From NCBI GenBank assembly GCA_910577875.1, contig CAJTNY010000003.1, forward strand, positions 31,791-95,790: 64,000 nucleotides of DNA. Direction: 5' to 3'. A model generated the notes under the pieces. The model saw only the letters and a program-made list of their open reading frames with translations. It was not told the DNA's origin and did not search any database. How positions within the stretch are numbered: position 1 is the stretch's first letter; every line of letters starts with the position of its first letter. This document shows positions 16,647-26,403 of this stretch, in pieces. This stretch comes from an uncultured Christensenella sp. (GTDB lineage Bacteria > Bacillota > Clostridia > Christensenellales > Borkfalkiaceae). The translations under genes were made by a program, and so were the position numbers.

Positions 16647-16868
16647 CTAATATTTAAGCGTTAATTCGATTTTCGTTCGGACACCCGCTATTTTCAGTTG
16701 ATATCTCCCTTCGGGGATACCGCTTAAATCGAGCGCGCCGCCAAAACTGCCTTCGGCGACGGTATACACGGTTTTATCTTTTACGAGAACGACCTTGCCT
16801 TTCCACCAGACTGCCAACGCGCATATGACAAAACATAAATTTGCGAGAAATCCCGAGAATATCGAATT
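16647..16868 (-). CDS. small membrane-anchored hypothetical protein, start codon unclear
   Basis: Minus-strand frame of about 73 codons directly downstream of ftsY. It reads as a hydrophobic helix (FSGFLANLCFVICALAVWW), then a small strand-rich domain (KGKVVLVKDKTVYTVAEGSF, then GGALDLSGIPEGRYQLKIAG) ending in ELTLKY. This looks like real protein, with a lumenal or extracellular beta domain. No ATG or GTG exists in frame after the preceding stop. Only a TTG at 16817 is available, and it would cut off most of the helix. Either the start is non-standard or a frameshift has removed the true N-terminus. Function unknown. Confidence 0.45.
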   Translation of the reverse strand, partial: NSIFSGFLANLCFVICALAVWWKGKVVLVKDKTVYTVAEGSFGGALDLSGIPEGRYQLKIAGVRTKIELTLKY

Positions 16869-16875
16869 TTACTTT

Positions 16876-17772
16876 TTAAATCAACGCGTCGATAAAGTCT
16901 TCGGCTGAGAATTTCTCCAAATCTTCGAGCTTTTCGCCCGTTCCGACGAAAGCAACGGGGATTTGAAGTTCGCTGCAAAGCGAGATTACGAAACCGCCCT
17001 TTGCCGAACTGTCGAGTTTTGTCAGAACTATTCCGTCAAGCTCCACAGCTCCGTCGAACACTTCCGCCTGATTTATTGCGTTTCCGCCCGTGGTAGCGTC
17101 GAGTATTAAAAGTTTATAGAAATTAGCTTGAGGGCATTCGCGTTCAACAACGCGCGACATCTTTTTCAGCTCTTCCATAAGGTTTGCTTTAACGTGAAGC
17201 CTGCCAGCCGTGTCAATAATGACGACATCGGTTCCCTTTGCTTTCGCCGAAGAAAGAGCGTCGAAAACAACAGCCGAAGGGTCGCTCCCTTCCTCGTGTT
17301 TGACTATTCTTACTTTTGCCCTGTCCGCCCATACGGTAAGCTGGTCGGCTGCCGCCGCTCGGAAAGTATCCGCCGCCGCTACGGTCACGCTTTTTTTCCG
17401 ACTTAAAAAATAATTCGCAAGCTTGCCGACGGTAGTCGTCTTACCGACGCCGTTCACTCCGACGAGCATTATTACGGCGGGATATTTTATTTCGAGTTCT
17501 TCCGCTTCGGTAAGTTTCTCTTCCAAAACGTCCTTTAACAAATCTGTGACGAACTCTTTATCTTTAAGTTTCTCTTTTTTAGCTTCGAGGCGCAATTCTT
17601 CGACCACTTCTTCCGCAGTCTTAACCGAAATATCCGCGCCTATTAAAATTTCTTCGAGTTCGTCATAAAATTCATTGCCGAGTTTATTTTTAGAAAACAA
17701 ATTAGAAAGCGCGCCCGCAAGTCCGTCGCGCGTCTTTTTAAGCGCGTTTTTTATCTTCGAAAAAATTCCCAT
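16876..17772 (-). CDS. ftsY: signal recognition particle receptor FtsY
   Basis: A 298-aa SRP-family GTPase that docks the SRP-ribosome complex to the SecYEG translocon. The N-terminal N-domain helical bundle is short, with little of the acidic A-domain. The GTPase has G1 GVNGVGKTTTVGKLA (about 106), the DTFRAAAADQL loop, G3 DTAGRLHVK and G4 TKLDSSAKGG. The start has a good ribosome-binding site (AAAGGTG). It is the last gene of the plsX-rnc-smc-ftsY operon. Confidence 0.95.
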   Translation of the reverse strand: MGIFSKIKNALKKTRDGLAGALSNLFSKNKLGNEFYDELEEILIGADISVKTAEEVVEELRLEAKKEKLKDKEFVTDLLKDVLEEKLTEAEELEIKYPAVIMLVGVNGVGKTTTVGKLANYFLSRKKSVTVAAADTFRAAAADQLTVWADRAKVRIVKHEEGSDPSAVVFDALSSAKAKGTDVVIIDTAGRLHVKANLMEELKKMSRVVERECPQANFYKLLILDATTGGNAINQAEVFDGAVELDGIVLTKLDSSAKGGFVISLCSELQIPVAFVGTGEKLEDLEKFSAEDFIDALI

Positions 17773-17809
17773 AGTTACACCTTTATCAAAATTTATTAAT
17801 ACACTGCGT

Positions 17810-20800
17810 TTAAGCGACAGTATCCCCGCCGAGTTTCGACTCGACTTCGGAAAGTTTAACCGAAACTATCTTTGATACGCCTTTTTCTTCCATTGTAACG
17901 CCGAACAGAATATCCGCGTTCTCCATAGTGGGCTTTCTGTGGGTTATTACGATAAACTGTGTATCGCTTGCGAACTTTTTAAGGTATTTTGCATACCTTG
18001 CAACGTTAGCTTCGTCGAGCGCCGCCTCTATTTCGTCGAGAACGCAGAACGGCATAGGACGCATTCCTATGATCGCGAAAAGAATCGCAATAGCCGTAAG
18101 CGCGCGCTCGCCGCCCGAAAGGAGCGAAATTTTAGTAAGCTTTTTGCCCGGGGGACAAGCGATGATTTCGACGCCCGCATTCAAAGGATCTTCGCAGTCG
18201 GTGTAATCGAGTTGAAGCTCTGCTTTACCGCCGCCGAACAATTCTTTGAACGTCTTTTTAAAGTTCTCGTTTATGAGATTAAATCCGTCGTCGAAAATTT
18301 TCTGCATTTCTGAGCGTATATCGTCGAGCGCGGAAGTCAAATCTGCGATAGCCTTTTCCAAATCTTCCTTCTCCGCCGTCATCTTTTCGTAGCGACGGGA
18401 AAGTTCGTCGTACTCCTCGACCGCGTTATGGTTTACCGGTCCCAAGACCGTTATAGCTCTTTTAAGATTTGCGATAGTCTGTCCTGCCGTCGCAGTGTCG
18501 TAACCTTCTTCCTTATATTTCAGACAGCCTTCGTAATCTTCTCCGTACTCTTCCGAAATTCGCGTCTGCAAATATTCGAGGTCGCTGTCTATTTTTTGAA
18601 GCGCGAGCGCGAGCATACTCTGCTCTTTTGTAAGTTCTTCCTTTTCCTTATAAGCCGAAAGTCTTTCACTGTCGTACTGCATAACGCGCTTGTTGAGCTC
18701 GTCCTTTTTCGCGTGCACCTCCGCAACCTGCCTGTTGAGGTCCGCGACAACTTCCTGTTCTTCCTTCGAGAGCGCCGCCTGCTGAGCCTGACGGGTAAAC
18801 ATCTGCATTTCTTCCTCTATCTGAGGAATGCTTGCTTTTGTCTTTTCAAGCCTGATTGAAAGACTTTCCCTTTCCGTATTCAGTCTCGCAACGTTCTCTG
18901 CGCCAGATTTCAACGCGCTTTCCAAAGACGCTATTTCCACTAAAAGCGCATTTAATTTTTCCGTCTTCTGCGCGCGCTCCGCCGCAAGTTTATCGTATTC
19001 GGCGCTCATATCGTCTATTGCCGACGAAGCCTTATCCGACTGGGCGGACAAATCGCTCGCACCCTTGCTCACTCCCGTAAACTCGCTATCAAGGCTCGAA
19101 AGTCTGTCTTCGAGCGCTTTCAACGACTGACCGTAAGCCGCATACTCGCTTTCGGCGCTTGTTACGCCGTTTAACAACTGCGATTGTTTTTCGGTTACGG
19201 CGGCAAGTTCAAGCCTCGAATCCTGCAATCTCTTAATGAGAAGCTGTAATTCCGAGTTTGCCTCCGTTTTCTTTTCTTCGTATTCTTTACGCTTTATTTC
19301 CGAACGGCTCAAAATCGATTTTTTGGTATCTATACCTTCCTCGATTTCCTTGATGCGCCTTTCGTTTGCAAGAAGGTTCCCTGCTATTTCTCGCTTTGAA
19401 CCGCCGGTCATAGAACCCGAAGTCGAAATCACGTCACCGTCCAAAGTCACTATTTTAAACGCTCGCGGGTATCTTCTCGCAATCTGCGTTGCGTTCTGAA
19501 TATTGTCTACGATAAGAGTATTCCCGAGCAGATTATGTATGACGTTTTCAAATTTCTTATCGAAGCGTACCAAATTAATCGCAAATCCGAGCGCGCCGTG
19601 TTCGCGGACGGCAGATTTAATCTGCTCGTTTTCCGTTCTCGGTCTTAACGCGTCTATCGGAAGGAACGTTACCTGACCGGAGCGTGTGCGTTTCAGATAC
19701 TCGATTAAATATCTAGCGTCGTCGCGCGTGCGGGTTATGACGTTCTGCATAGCGCCGCCGAACGCGGTTTCTATCGCGACCTCGTAATCTCCGTCGCACC
19801 TGACTATATCCGCAATCAGACCCTCGATTTTTTCGGAGAGAACCAAATCCCCTCTCGCGTCGCTTAAAAGTTTTTTAACCGAATAAATATATCCGTCGAA
19901 CCTGTCGCGCAGGGCTTTGCAGGTAGTCAAACTGTCGTTGAGGCTGGCAATCTGCGCCTGAGTATCGTACGTCTGTCTAATGAGCTGTTGTATCTTTTCT
20001 TCTAGTTCACGCGTCTTGGTTTCGGCTTGTTCCAAAAGCTCGTTCTCACTGCCGAGAAAGCCGTTTAAAACTTTGCCGCGTTCTAAACACCCGTCGTATT
20101 CTCCGCGAAAATTATCGCGGCGGACGCGGATTTTTTCCATTTCCGCCTTAATCTCAGACAGTCTTTCTTTCAATAAATCTTTCTGCGCCGAAAGCGAACC
20201 CATATTCTGGCGCATATCCGAAAGGTCTTTGAACGTATCCATTACTTTCTTGCGGTGCTCGCCCGTCATATATTCGTAATCGGCAATGCGTTTTGAAAGT
20301 TCTTCTATATCTTTTCTGAACTCTTCCGTGGAACAGCGCAAAGTATTCATTCTTTCCGTGTTCTTCGAAGCGTATGCGTCGTTTCTTCTTATTTCTCTTT
20401 CTATGTCGTCGATACGCTTCGCGGAGTATGCAATGTCTTCCTGCGCCGCGGCAAGCTTTGCCTTGACGGAACGCGCCTTTTCGGTAAAGAGCTTCGACTC
20501 TCCGCTTCTGTGCTCGATACCGACTTCGTAACGGCGTAGCCTTTCGTTCAAATCCTGCAACTGCAAATCCGCCGAAGCAATCTCATCGCGTCTGACCTGA
20601 TACTCGGAAAGAAGTTTTTCCGAAAGCGCGGTCACCTCGGCTATACGCAAAGCTACTGCGTAAGCTTTTTCGTTCAGCGCTTCTTTTTCGCCCGCGGCGC
20701 TGTCGTGGCGGGATATGTAAAGATTCATTTCGTGACGGCGGAGCTGGTCGTAAAGCTCTCTGTATCTGAGCGCGTTTTCCGAAGCCTTTTTCAAGGGTCC

Positions 20801-21409
20801 TATCTGTCTTTCTACTTCCGACATACGCTGCGCGAAAACGTAGAGGTTGTCCGTAGACGCCTTTAACTTTCTCTCCGCTTCGGCTTTTCTGTCCTTGAAT
20901 ACGACTATACCCGTTGCCTCTTCGAATATTGAACGCCTGTCCTCGGGTTTGGCGTTCATTATCTGCTCTATTCTTCCCTGACCGATAATGGAGTAGCCCT
21001 CTTTCGCAGCGCCTGCGCCGTGCAAAAGTCCCGTAAGTATTTTCATTCGCGAGGGCTGTTTGTTTAAAAGATATTCGCTGTCTCCGCTTCTGTAAAGTCT
21101 TCTTGTCATTTCGACTTCGTCGCAGTCTATATCGAATATGCGCTTCGTATTGTCGAAAGTCAAAGTGACTTCGCAAAAAGACATCTGACGTCTGGCTTCC
21201 GTCCCTCCGAAAATTACGTCCATCATCTGCGAACCGCGCATCATTTTAGCCGACTGTTCGCCGAGAACCCAGCGGATAGAATCCGCAACATTAGACTTTC
21301 CGCATCCGTTCGGACCGACTATACAAGTTACGCCGTCGCCAAGAGGAATAGTCGTCTTGTCCGCAAAAGATTTAAAACCTACCAATTGTATTTGTTTGAA
21401 TGAGCCCAT
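17810..21409 (-). CDS. smc: chromosome segregation ATPase SMC
   Basis: A 1199-aa condensin subunit that folds into an antiparallel coiled coil and organises the nucleoid with ScpA and ScpB. Walker A is GPNGCGKSN (about 33-41). Two long coiled coils flank a hinge at about 510-680 (EGLIADIVRCDGDYEVAIETAFGG). The ABC signature is LLSGGERALTAIAILFAI and Walker B is PFCVLDEIEAALDEAN near the C-terminus. The length is normal for Firmicute SMC. It lies 12 bases after rnc. Confidence 0.96.
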   Translation of the reverse strand: MGSFKQIQLVGFKSFADKTTIPLGDGVTCIVGPNGCGKSNVADSIRWVLGEQSAKMMRGSQMMDVIFGGTEARRQMSFCEVTLTFDNTKRIFDIDCDEVEMTRRLYRSGDSEYLLNKQPSRMKILTGLLHGAGAAKEGYSIIGQGRIEQIMNAKPEDRRSIFEEATGIVVFKDRKAEAERKLKASTDNLYVFAQRMSEVERQIGPLKKASENALRYRELYDQLRRHEMNLYISRHDSAAGEKEALNEKAYAVALRIAEVTALSEKLLSEYQVRRDEIASADLQLQDLNERLRRYEVGIEHRSGESKLFTEKARSVKAKLAAAQEDIAYSAKRIDDIEREIRRNDAYASKNTERMNTLRCSTEEFRKDIEELSKRIADYEYMTGEHRKKVMDTFKDLSDMRQNMGSLSAQKDLLKERLSEIKAEMEKIRVRRDNFRGEYDGCLERGKVLNGFLGSENELLEQAETKTRELEEKIQQLIRQTYDTQAQIASLNDSLTTCKALRDRFDGYIYSVKKLLSDARGDLVLSEKIEGLIADIVRCDGDYEVAIETAFGGAMQNVITRTRDDARYLIEYLKRTRSGQVTFLPIDALRPRTENEQIKSAVREHGALGFAINLVRFDKKFENVIHNLLGNTLIVDNIQNATQIARRYPRAFKIVTLDGDVISTSGSMTGGSKREIAGNLLANERRIKEIEEGIDTKKSILSRSEIKRKEYEEKKTEANSELQLLIKRLQDSRLELAAVTEKQSQLLNGVTSAESEYAAYGQSLKALEDRLSSLDSEFTGVSKGASDLSAQSDKASSAIDDMSAEYDKLAAERAQKTEKLNALLVEIASLESALKSGAENVARLNTERESLSIRLEKTKASIPQIEEEMQMFTRQAQQAALSKEEQEVVADLNRQVAEVHAKKDELNKRVMQYDSERLSAYKEKEELTKEQSMLALALQKIDSDLEYLQTRISEEYGEDYEGCLKYKEEGYDTATAGQTIANLKRAITVLGPVNHNAVEEYDELSRRYEKMTAEKEDLEKAIADLTSALDDIRSEMQKIFDDGFNLINENFKKTFKELFGGGKAELQLDYTDCEDPLNAGVEIIACPPGKKLTKISLLSGGERALTAIAILFAIIGMRPMPFCVLDEIEAALDEANVARYAKYLKKFASDTQFIVITHRKPTMENADILFGVTMEEKGVSKIVSVKLSEVESKLGGDTVA

Positions 21410-21421
21410 ATAAACCTTGTC

Positions 21422-22060
21422 TTAAATTTTTTGAAATTTGGTTTCGTAGTATTTTAAAGCCGATTCCGCGGCTGCCTGTTCCGCAGATTTCACGTTGTCC
21501 GCCTCGCCTTCGAAAATTTTCCCGAAAGCTTTGACGCTAACCGAAAATCTATGGTTCCGCTCGTTGCCTATATCCTTGCGGATATATTCGGGACAGGCTC
21601 CCCCGCCCGACTGCAAAAGCTCCTGCAATTTTCCTTTGTAATTTATCACCGTTTCACCTACGGAGAAATCCAACGTAGACAGAACGAATTTTTTTGCTTC
21701 TTCCATTCCGCCGTCAAGATATATTGCCGCGGTAACCGCCTCATATGCCGACGGGACCGCCTTTTTATTGAATATATCGCGTTTGCCTTTTATAAGCAGT
21801 TTATCCAGTCCGAGCCTTTCCGAAACGGGCGCAAGCGCGCTATCGGCAACGAGATTTTTGCGACGTTCGGTAAGCGCACCCTCGGTTATTTCTTCGCTGT
21901 AAATTCTTTCGGATACTATAAATTCGAGTATCGCGTCGCCGAAGAATTCCAAAAGCTGATTATTGTCCTCGGAAGCCGAAGCAAGCGTTAAAGCACGCTT
22001 TAAGAGCGCTTTATCTTTAAACGTATATCCTATCGCTTTCTCCGCGCTTTCAATCCTCAT
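21422..22060 (-). CDS. rnc: ribonuclease III
   Basis: A 212-aa double-strand-specific endoribonuclease that processes rRNA precursors. The catalytic signature is NNQLLEFFGDAILEFIVSE (about 33-51) with the two acidic metal ligands. A C-terminal double-stranded RNA-binding domain begins near NYKGKLQELLQ and ends SAEQAAAESALKYY. The start overlaps the plsX stop by 11 bases. The usual fabD-fabG-acpP genes between plsX and rnc are absent here. Confidence 0.95.
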   Translation of the reverse strand: MRIESAEKAIGYTFKDKALLKRALTLASASEDNNQLLEFFGDAILEFIVSERIYSEEITEGALTERRKNLVADSALAPVSERLGLDKLLIKGKRDIFNKKAVPSAYEAVTAAIYLDGGMEEAKKFVLSTLDFSVGETVINYKGKLQELLQSGGGACPEYIRKDIGNERNHRFSVSVKAFGKIFEGEADNVKSAEQAAAESALKYYETKFQKI

Positions 22061-23087
22061 TGCCAGACACCGTAAAAGAATCTATATCCGCGTCAGCAAG
22101 CAGTTTTTCAACTGCGGGAACAAGTTCGTTGCGGTATATGCCCGCAGCATTGGATATCGAATTCGCAATCGTCGCAGGTTTCGACGAACCGTGGCTTTTT
22201 ATAACCGGCTTTTTAAGTCCGAGCAAAAGCGCACCTCCGACCTTATCGAAATCGAGTTGCGCGCGCATTTTCTTTATTGCTTTGCGCATAAACAAATAAC
22301 CTATTTTAGAACCCAAAGTCGCGGAAAATTCTTTCTTCATAACGCCGAGAATCATTTTGCCGCAGCCCTCAATCGACTTCAAAGCGATATTGCCCGAAAA
22401 ACCGTCGGCAACGACAACGTCGCATTCGCCTAGCATTATGTCGCGTCCTTCGACGTTTCCGATGAAATTTACTCCTTTCATTTCGGACATAAATTTATAA
22501 GTTTCCTGTCTTAAAGGGTCACCTTTGTGATCCTCGGTACCGTTATTCAATAGTCCTACTCTGGGGTTTTCTATCCCGAATCCCGCTTTTGCGTAAGCCG
22601 CTCCGAGCACGGCGAACTGGCAAAGCATCGCAGGTTTACATTCGGCGTTCGCACCGCAGTCGATAAGAAGCGTCTGTCCTCCGCGCGAATTCGGAATCGC
22701 CGGACAGAGCGCGGGACGCTTTATCCCTCTAATTCTACCGAGTATAAGCTGACCGCCGACAATCGTCGCTCCCGTAGAACCCGCAGTAACGAAAGCGCAA
22801 ATGTCGTCCTGCTTTTTCAGCATCCAGTAAGCCGCAATGAGTGAAGACTGTTTACGCTTAATCGCCTCAGTCGGAACGTCGTTCATATCTATAACGTCGG
22901 GACAGTCGACGATTTCTATGCGGGAAACGTCGTATTTGTATTTATCGAGTTCCGCCTGCACTTCGGTTTGTCTGCCCGTAAGTATTATATAAAGTTCCTT
23001 ATCCTTGTTTACCGCCTGCACCGCGCCGGCGACAGTCGCGTAAGGGGCATTGTCACCGCCCATCGCGTCCACTAAAATTTTAATCAT
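22050..23087 (-). CDS. plsX: phosphate acyltransferase PlsX
   Basis: A 345-aa peripheral membrane enzyme that makes acyl-phosphate from acyl-ACP, the first step of phosphatidic acid synthesis in most bacteria. Signatures are KILVDAMGGDNAP at the N-terminus, AFVTAGSTGATIVGGQLILGRIRGIKRPAL, LLIDCGANAECKP, and VVADGFSGNIALKSIEG. An AAGGAG ribosome-binding site precedes the ATG. It heads the plsX-rnc-smc-ftsY operon. Confidence 0.96.
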   Translation of the reverse strand: MIKILVDAMGGDNAPYATVAGAVQAVNKDKELYIILTGRQTEVQAELDKYKYDVSRIEIVDCPDVIDMNDVPTEAIKRKQSSLIAAYWMLKKQDDICAFVTAGSTGATIVGGQLILGRIRGIKRPALCPAIPNSRGGQTLLIDCGANAECKPAMLCQFAVLGAAYAKAGFGIENPRVGLLNNGTEDHKGDPLRQETYKFMSEMKGVNFIGNVEGRDIMLGECDVVVADGFSGNIALKSIEGCGKMILGVMKKEFSATLGSKIGYLFMRKAIKKMRAQLDFDKVGGALLLGLKKPVIKSHGSSKPATIANSISNAAGIYRNELVPAVEKLLADADIDSFTVSGNED

Positions 23088-23125
23088 CTATGCTCCTTAA
23101 ACGACAAAAATTGATACCGCGTTAA

Positions 23126-23154
23126 ATTATAACATAACCGTTTGAAAAACACAA
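23126..23154 (-). promoter_or_regulatory. promoter of the plsX-rnc-smc-ftsY operon
   Basis: Minus strand: TTGTGT, 17 bases, TATAAT with an extended -10 (TGTTATAAT). It lies about 38 bases upstream of the plsX start. No FapR-like operator was recognised. Confidence 0.6.
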
Positions 23155-23191
23155 ATAAAAATACGGAAATGTAAAATCCGTTTTAAATTTC

Positions 23192-24466
23192 TCAGGCTTC
23201 GTCCGTTGCTTCGGTTTCTTCTTCCTCTGCAGTCTGTAAAACCACGCGTTTTATCGGCGCGTATTTGTCGCGTCGGAAAAGTTTCGTTACAGATACGCCG
23301 TTTCTCGTTACCGTGAGGTAGCCTTCGCTGACGGTACCGTCTCTCCCCTCTTTTACAAGCGATTCGTCGTCCGTAATTTCTTCGGGCGCGGGAATACTGT
23401 TTTTTACAACAGACTGATAGCCGTAACTCGCCCCGTCGCCCCTGCCGTAAATATTGAAAGTTACATAATCGCCGCCCGTTATCGCGCGGATATACAACGT
23501 ATATCCCGTATGGTTTTCGAATTTCAAATCAAAATAAGTCCCGCTCACCATAGCGTCGAATGACGGCGGAACGTAGCTTACCGCAAGCGAGTGCTGGTGA
23601 AACTCAGTCATATCGCAACCGGAAAGAAGCGCGGCGTTGAACAGCGTAGTACTGACTTGACACACTCCTCCGCCGACTCCGTCAACGAACTCGCCGCGTT
23701 CGATTATTTTCGCCTGTCTGAACCCGCGCTCGATTGTTCTCTGTCCGACGGTATCATTGAACGAAAACGCTTCACCATAATCGAGCACTGTGCCGTTTAT
23801 TTTCTCTGAAGCAAGACGTATATTATGCGCCCGCGGAGCATTGGAGCCGTCATATCTCGTGGTGAACGTGCTTAAAAGACGGGTATTGTATCTGACTGCG
23901 TTCATAGAAAGAGTTCTTTTTACCGTCTTTACGTCAACGAAAACATCATTGAAATTTCCGTCGAGCGAAGCACGCAAATCGCGTATTAGTTTCGCCGCAT
24001 CCGCCGTTTTTCCATCGCTGCCCTCAAAGTAAGTAAACGGTTCTCCTTCAGTATTGAAAACCGCGTAAGGTTCGATTACGGGAGCGCTTTCGCCGCAGCA
24101 TATCATAGAGGCAATTTCGTTAAGACCGTTTAAATAATAACTTATCTTTGCGGTATATACACCGTCTTTTTGTACGGTTTTCAAAAGATTTTGAAGATTA
24201 TCCTTATAGCCTATTTCGGGGTACGAGAAGACGTATTTTTCCTGCTGTCCTAAAACCGTGATGCTTTTTTTCTTTAATTCTTTTTCAATATTTCCGCGCA
24301 GAATACGAATTGCTTCCGCTCGGGTTTTGCCTCCTACGTCCGTACCGTTCACAGTTATGTTTTTAGGCAGCTTATTTAAAAAACCGCACGCAAAAAAAAT
24401 TAAGCCCGCCGAAAAAGCGAGCATAACCATCATTATATTAAATCTGTTAAAAATTCCTTTCTTCAA
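23192..24466 (-). CDS. VanW family protein with peptidoglycan-binding-like domain
   Basis: A 424-aa surface protein anchored by an N-terminal transmembrane helix (about 12-32). A helical domain of about 120 residues resembles the PG_binding_4 domain of YoaR-like proteins (DVGGKTRAEAIRIL). A VanW domain follows (about 205-340) with the conserved FSFNDTVGQRTIERGFRQA and GGGVCQVSTTLFNAALLSG motifs, and a G5-like tail with an acidic Glu/Thr-rich end. VanW occurs beside vancomycin-resistance genes but its reaction is unknown; most Clostridia have several copies unrelated to resistance. It overlaps the PHP gene upstream by 4 bases. Confidence 0.85.
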   Translation of the reverse strand: MKKGIFNRFNIMMVMLAFSAGLIFFACGFLNKLPKNITVNGTDVGGKTRAEAIRILRGNIEKELKKKSITVLGQQEKYVFSYPEIGYKDNLQNLLKTVQKDGVYTAKISYYLNGLNEIASMICCGESAPVIEPYAVFNTEGEPFTYFEGSDGKTADAAKLIRDLRASLDGNFNDVFVDVKTVKRTLSMNAVRYNTRLLSTFTTRYDGSNAPRAHNIRLASEKINGTVLDYGEAFSFNDTVGQRTIERGFRQAKIIERGEFVDGVGGGVCQVSTTLFNAALLSGCDMTEFHQHSLAVSYVPPSFDAMVSGTYFDLKFENHTGYTLYIRAITGGDYVTFNIYGRGDGASYGYQSVVKNSIPAPEEITDDESLVKEGRDGTVSEGYLTVTRNGVSVTKLFRRDKYAPIKRVVLQTAEEEETEATDEA

Positions 24467-25299
24467 AGTCCGAGTTTTTCCGCAAGAGCTTCGTCCATAT
24501 AGAACGCGGGCGTGCCTATCTCCTTTTTTCCGCCTTTGATATGCGTATCGGAACCGCCCGTAACCAATAAATTGAAAGCTTTTGCCGTCTCCTTATAGTA
24601 TGCCGTTTCCTTAGCAGTATGTGTAGAATATACGCCTTCTATCCCGCAAAGACCGTAGTCTTTGAGTTTTCTGATAAGACGCAGTTTATCTTCCTCGCCC
24701 AGTTCTATTCTCGCAGGGTGCGCAAGAGAGGCAAAACCTCCGCACGCATTGACCGCCTCTATCGCTTCCTGCGGTTCGGGCCTGCCGATATCCGAAAACG
24801 CACATTTCCCAACAGCGAGAAATTGGGTGTAAAAAGCAAACGCGGATTCGGCATAACCTTTCGCCGCTCCCGCGCGCGCAATGTGCATTCCGTGAACGGG
24901 TGCGGACGGACACGCACGCTGTTTTAAAACTTCTTCAGCACAAAGCCTTATCCCGCTCTTATTAAGCTTGAAAATAATGTCTTCCGTCCGTATTAAAGAA
25001 CCATCGTACAGCTTTTGCAAAAACCGTTTGAAATCCGCATTTCCACAGTCCATTTTGTATCCGAGAGTATGAATTTTTACTCCGTTGTCGTAAGCCGAAA
25101 TTTCAATGCCGCTTACCGCTCTTATCCCCTTATCCCTGCAAAGTTCATAAACTTGCGGATACGCGAGCGCGCAATCGTGGTCCGTTACCGCAAGTACGCC
25201 GACGCCTTTTGCCGCCGCTTCCGAAACCGCTTCGGCAGGACTCATAAGTCCGTCCGAATAGAAAGTATGAATGTGTAAATCAGCTTTTAATTTTACCAT
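24463..25299 (-). CDS. PHP-domain phosphoesterase
   Basis: A 278-aa polymerase-and-histidinol-phosphatase-fold protein. The metal-binding motifs are visible: HIHTFYSDG near the N-terminus, VTDHD, the ASLAHPAR motif around 193, and TGGSDTH near the C-terminus. The layout matches the TrpH/RnmV-type family that acts on 3',5'-nucleoside bisphosphates or on RNA 5' ends, but the exact substrate cannot be read from the sequence. It overlaps recF by 20 bases upstream and VanW by 4 bases downstream. Confidence 0.85.
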   Translation of the reverse strand: MVKLKADLHIHTFYSDGLMSPAEAVSEAAAKGVGVLAVTDHDCALAYPQVYELCRDKGIRAVSGIEISAYDNGVKIHTLGYKMDCGNADFKRFLQKLYDGSLIRTEDIIFKLNKSGIRLCAEEVLKQRACPSAPVHGMHIARAGAAKGYAESAFAFYTQFLAVGKCAFSDIGRPEPQEAIEAVNACGGFASLAHPARIELGEEDKLRLIRKLKDYGLCGIEGVYSTHTAKETAYYKETAKAFNLLVTGGSDTHIKGGKKEIGTPAFYMDEALAEKLGL

Positions 25300-26365
25300 T
25301 GTCGATTTTTATTTTGTTCACTTCTTTACCGTATAATACACGCTCCGCGTGGGTACAGGTAAGTATAGTCTGCAACCCTTGTGTGCGCGCGGCGAGTTTT
25401 TTACGCCTCGGCAGGTCAAGTTCGCTCATAACGTCGTCGAGTATCAGAACCGGATATTCGCCCGAAAGCCGTTTAAAAATTTCAACTTCCGAAAGTTTTA
25501 CGGAAAGCGCGGCGGTACGCGTCTGCCCCTGTGAAGCAAAAGTCTTTGCGTCCGTACCGTTGATTAAAATATCCAAGTCGTCGCGGTGCGGTCCAGAACC
25601 CGTATAACCGAGTCTTACATCTCTCTCGTAGTTTGCCGACAATTCGTTAAACAGCCTTTCGGCAAGCTGTTTTTCGTCGCCCTTGTATTTTTTTTCGGGC
25701 GAGATTTCAAGCTGTTCCGCACCATCCGTAAGTTCGGCGTGAATGCTTTTTGCAATCGGTGAAAGCATTGAAGCAAACTCCGCGCGCTTGAAAGCGATTA
25801 CCGCCGCATATTTACACAACTGCTCGTCCCATACGGGCAGAGTTTCGTATACGAGCGAAACATCTCTGTTTTTTAAAAGGTTGTTCCTCTGTTCCAAAAT
25901 TTTATTGTAGCGCATAAGCGCGACGTAATACGGCTTTGAAAGCTGGCTTATGGAAACGTTTAAAAATCTCCGTCTTTCGTCTGGTCCGTCCTGAATAAGT
26001 CTCAATTCGTGCGGAGAAAAAAACACGCTGTATATGTTGCCGAGAATATCTGCGTTCTTCGTAATTTTACTGCCGTTTACTCGCACTTCCCTGCCGTTTT
26101 CCGTAATGCGGGCGCTTATTTCGATTTCGCCGTATCTGCCTTCGGCGAGCGCGGAAATTTCTGCAAAATCGCAGCCGTGGCGGATTAGCTGTTTGTCGCG
26201 GCGGCACCTCGGCGAAGTTCCCGTACAAAGATAAAAAACTGCCTCCGCGCAATTGGTTTTTCCCTGCGCGTTTCTTCCGAAAAGCACATTGAGTCCCTCG
26301 GAAAAATTCACAGACTCATTTTCGTAATTTCTGAAATTTTTTAAATTTATTTTTTTTATGCGCAT
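25280..26365 (-). CDS. recF: DNA replication and repair protein RecF
   Basis: A 361-aa SMC-like ATPase that helps load RecA at gaps. Walker A is GRNAQGKTN (about 30-38), followed by the RecF signature segments SPHELRLIQDGPDERRRFLN and GSGPHRDDL, then SQGQTRTAALSVKL and Walker B LILDDVMSELD. The ATG at 26365 is divergent from dnaA. In many Firmicutes recF sits downstream of dnaA-dnaN on the same strand, so this divergent arrangement without dnaN is rearranged. Confidence 0.95.
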   Translation of the reverse strand: MRIKKINLKNFRNYENESVNFSEGLNVLFGRNAQGKTNCAEAVFYLCTGTSPRCRRDKQLIRHGCDFAEISALAEGRYGEIEISARITENGREVRVNGSKITKNADILGNIYSVFFSPHELRLIQDGPDERRRFLNVSISQLSKPYYVALMRYNKILEQRNNLLKNRDVSLVYETLPVWDEQLCKYAAVIAFKRAEFASMLSPIAKSIHAELTDGAEQLEISPEKKYKGDEKQLAERLFNELSANYERDVRLGYTGSGPHRDDLDILINGTDAKTFASQGQTRTAALSVKLSEVEIFKRLSGEYPVLILDDVMSELDLPRRKKLAARTQGLQTILTCTHAERVLYGKEVNKIKIDNGKIKS

Positions 26366-26403
26366 TTATCTTAAAAACACTTTATTTTAAAGCTTAATTG
26401 TAT

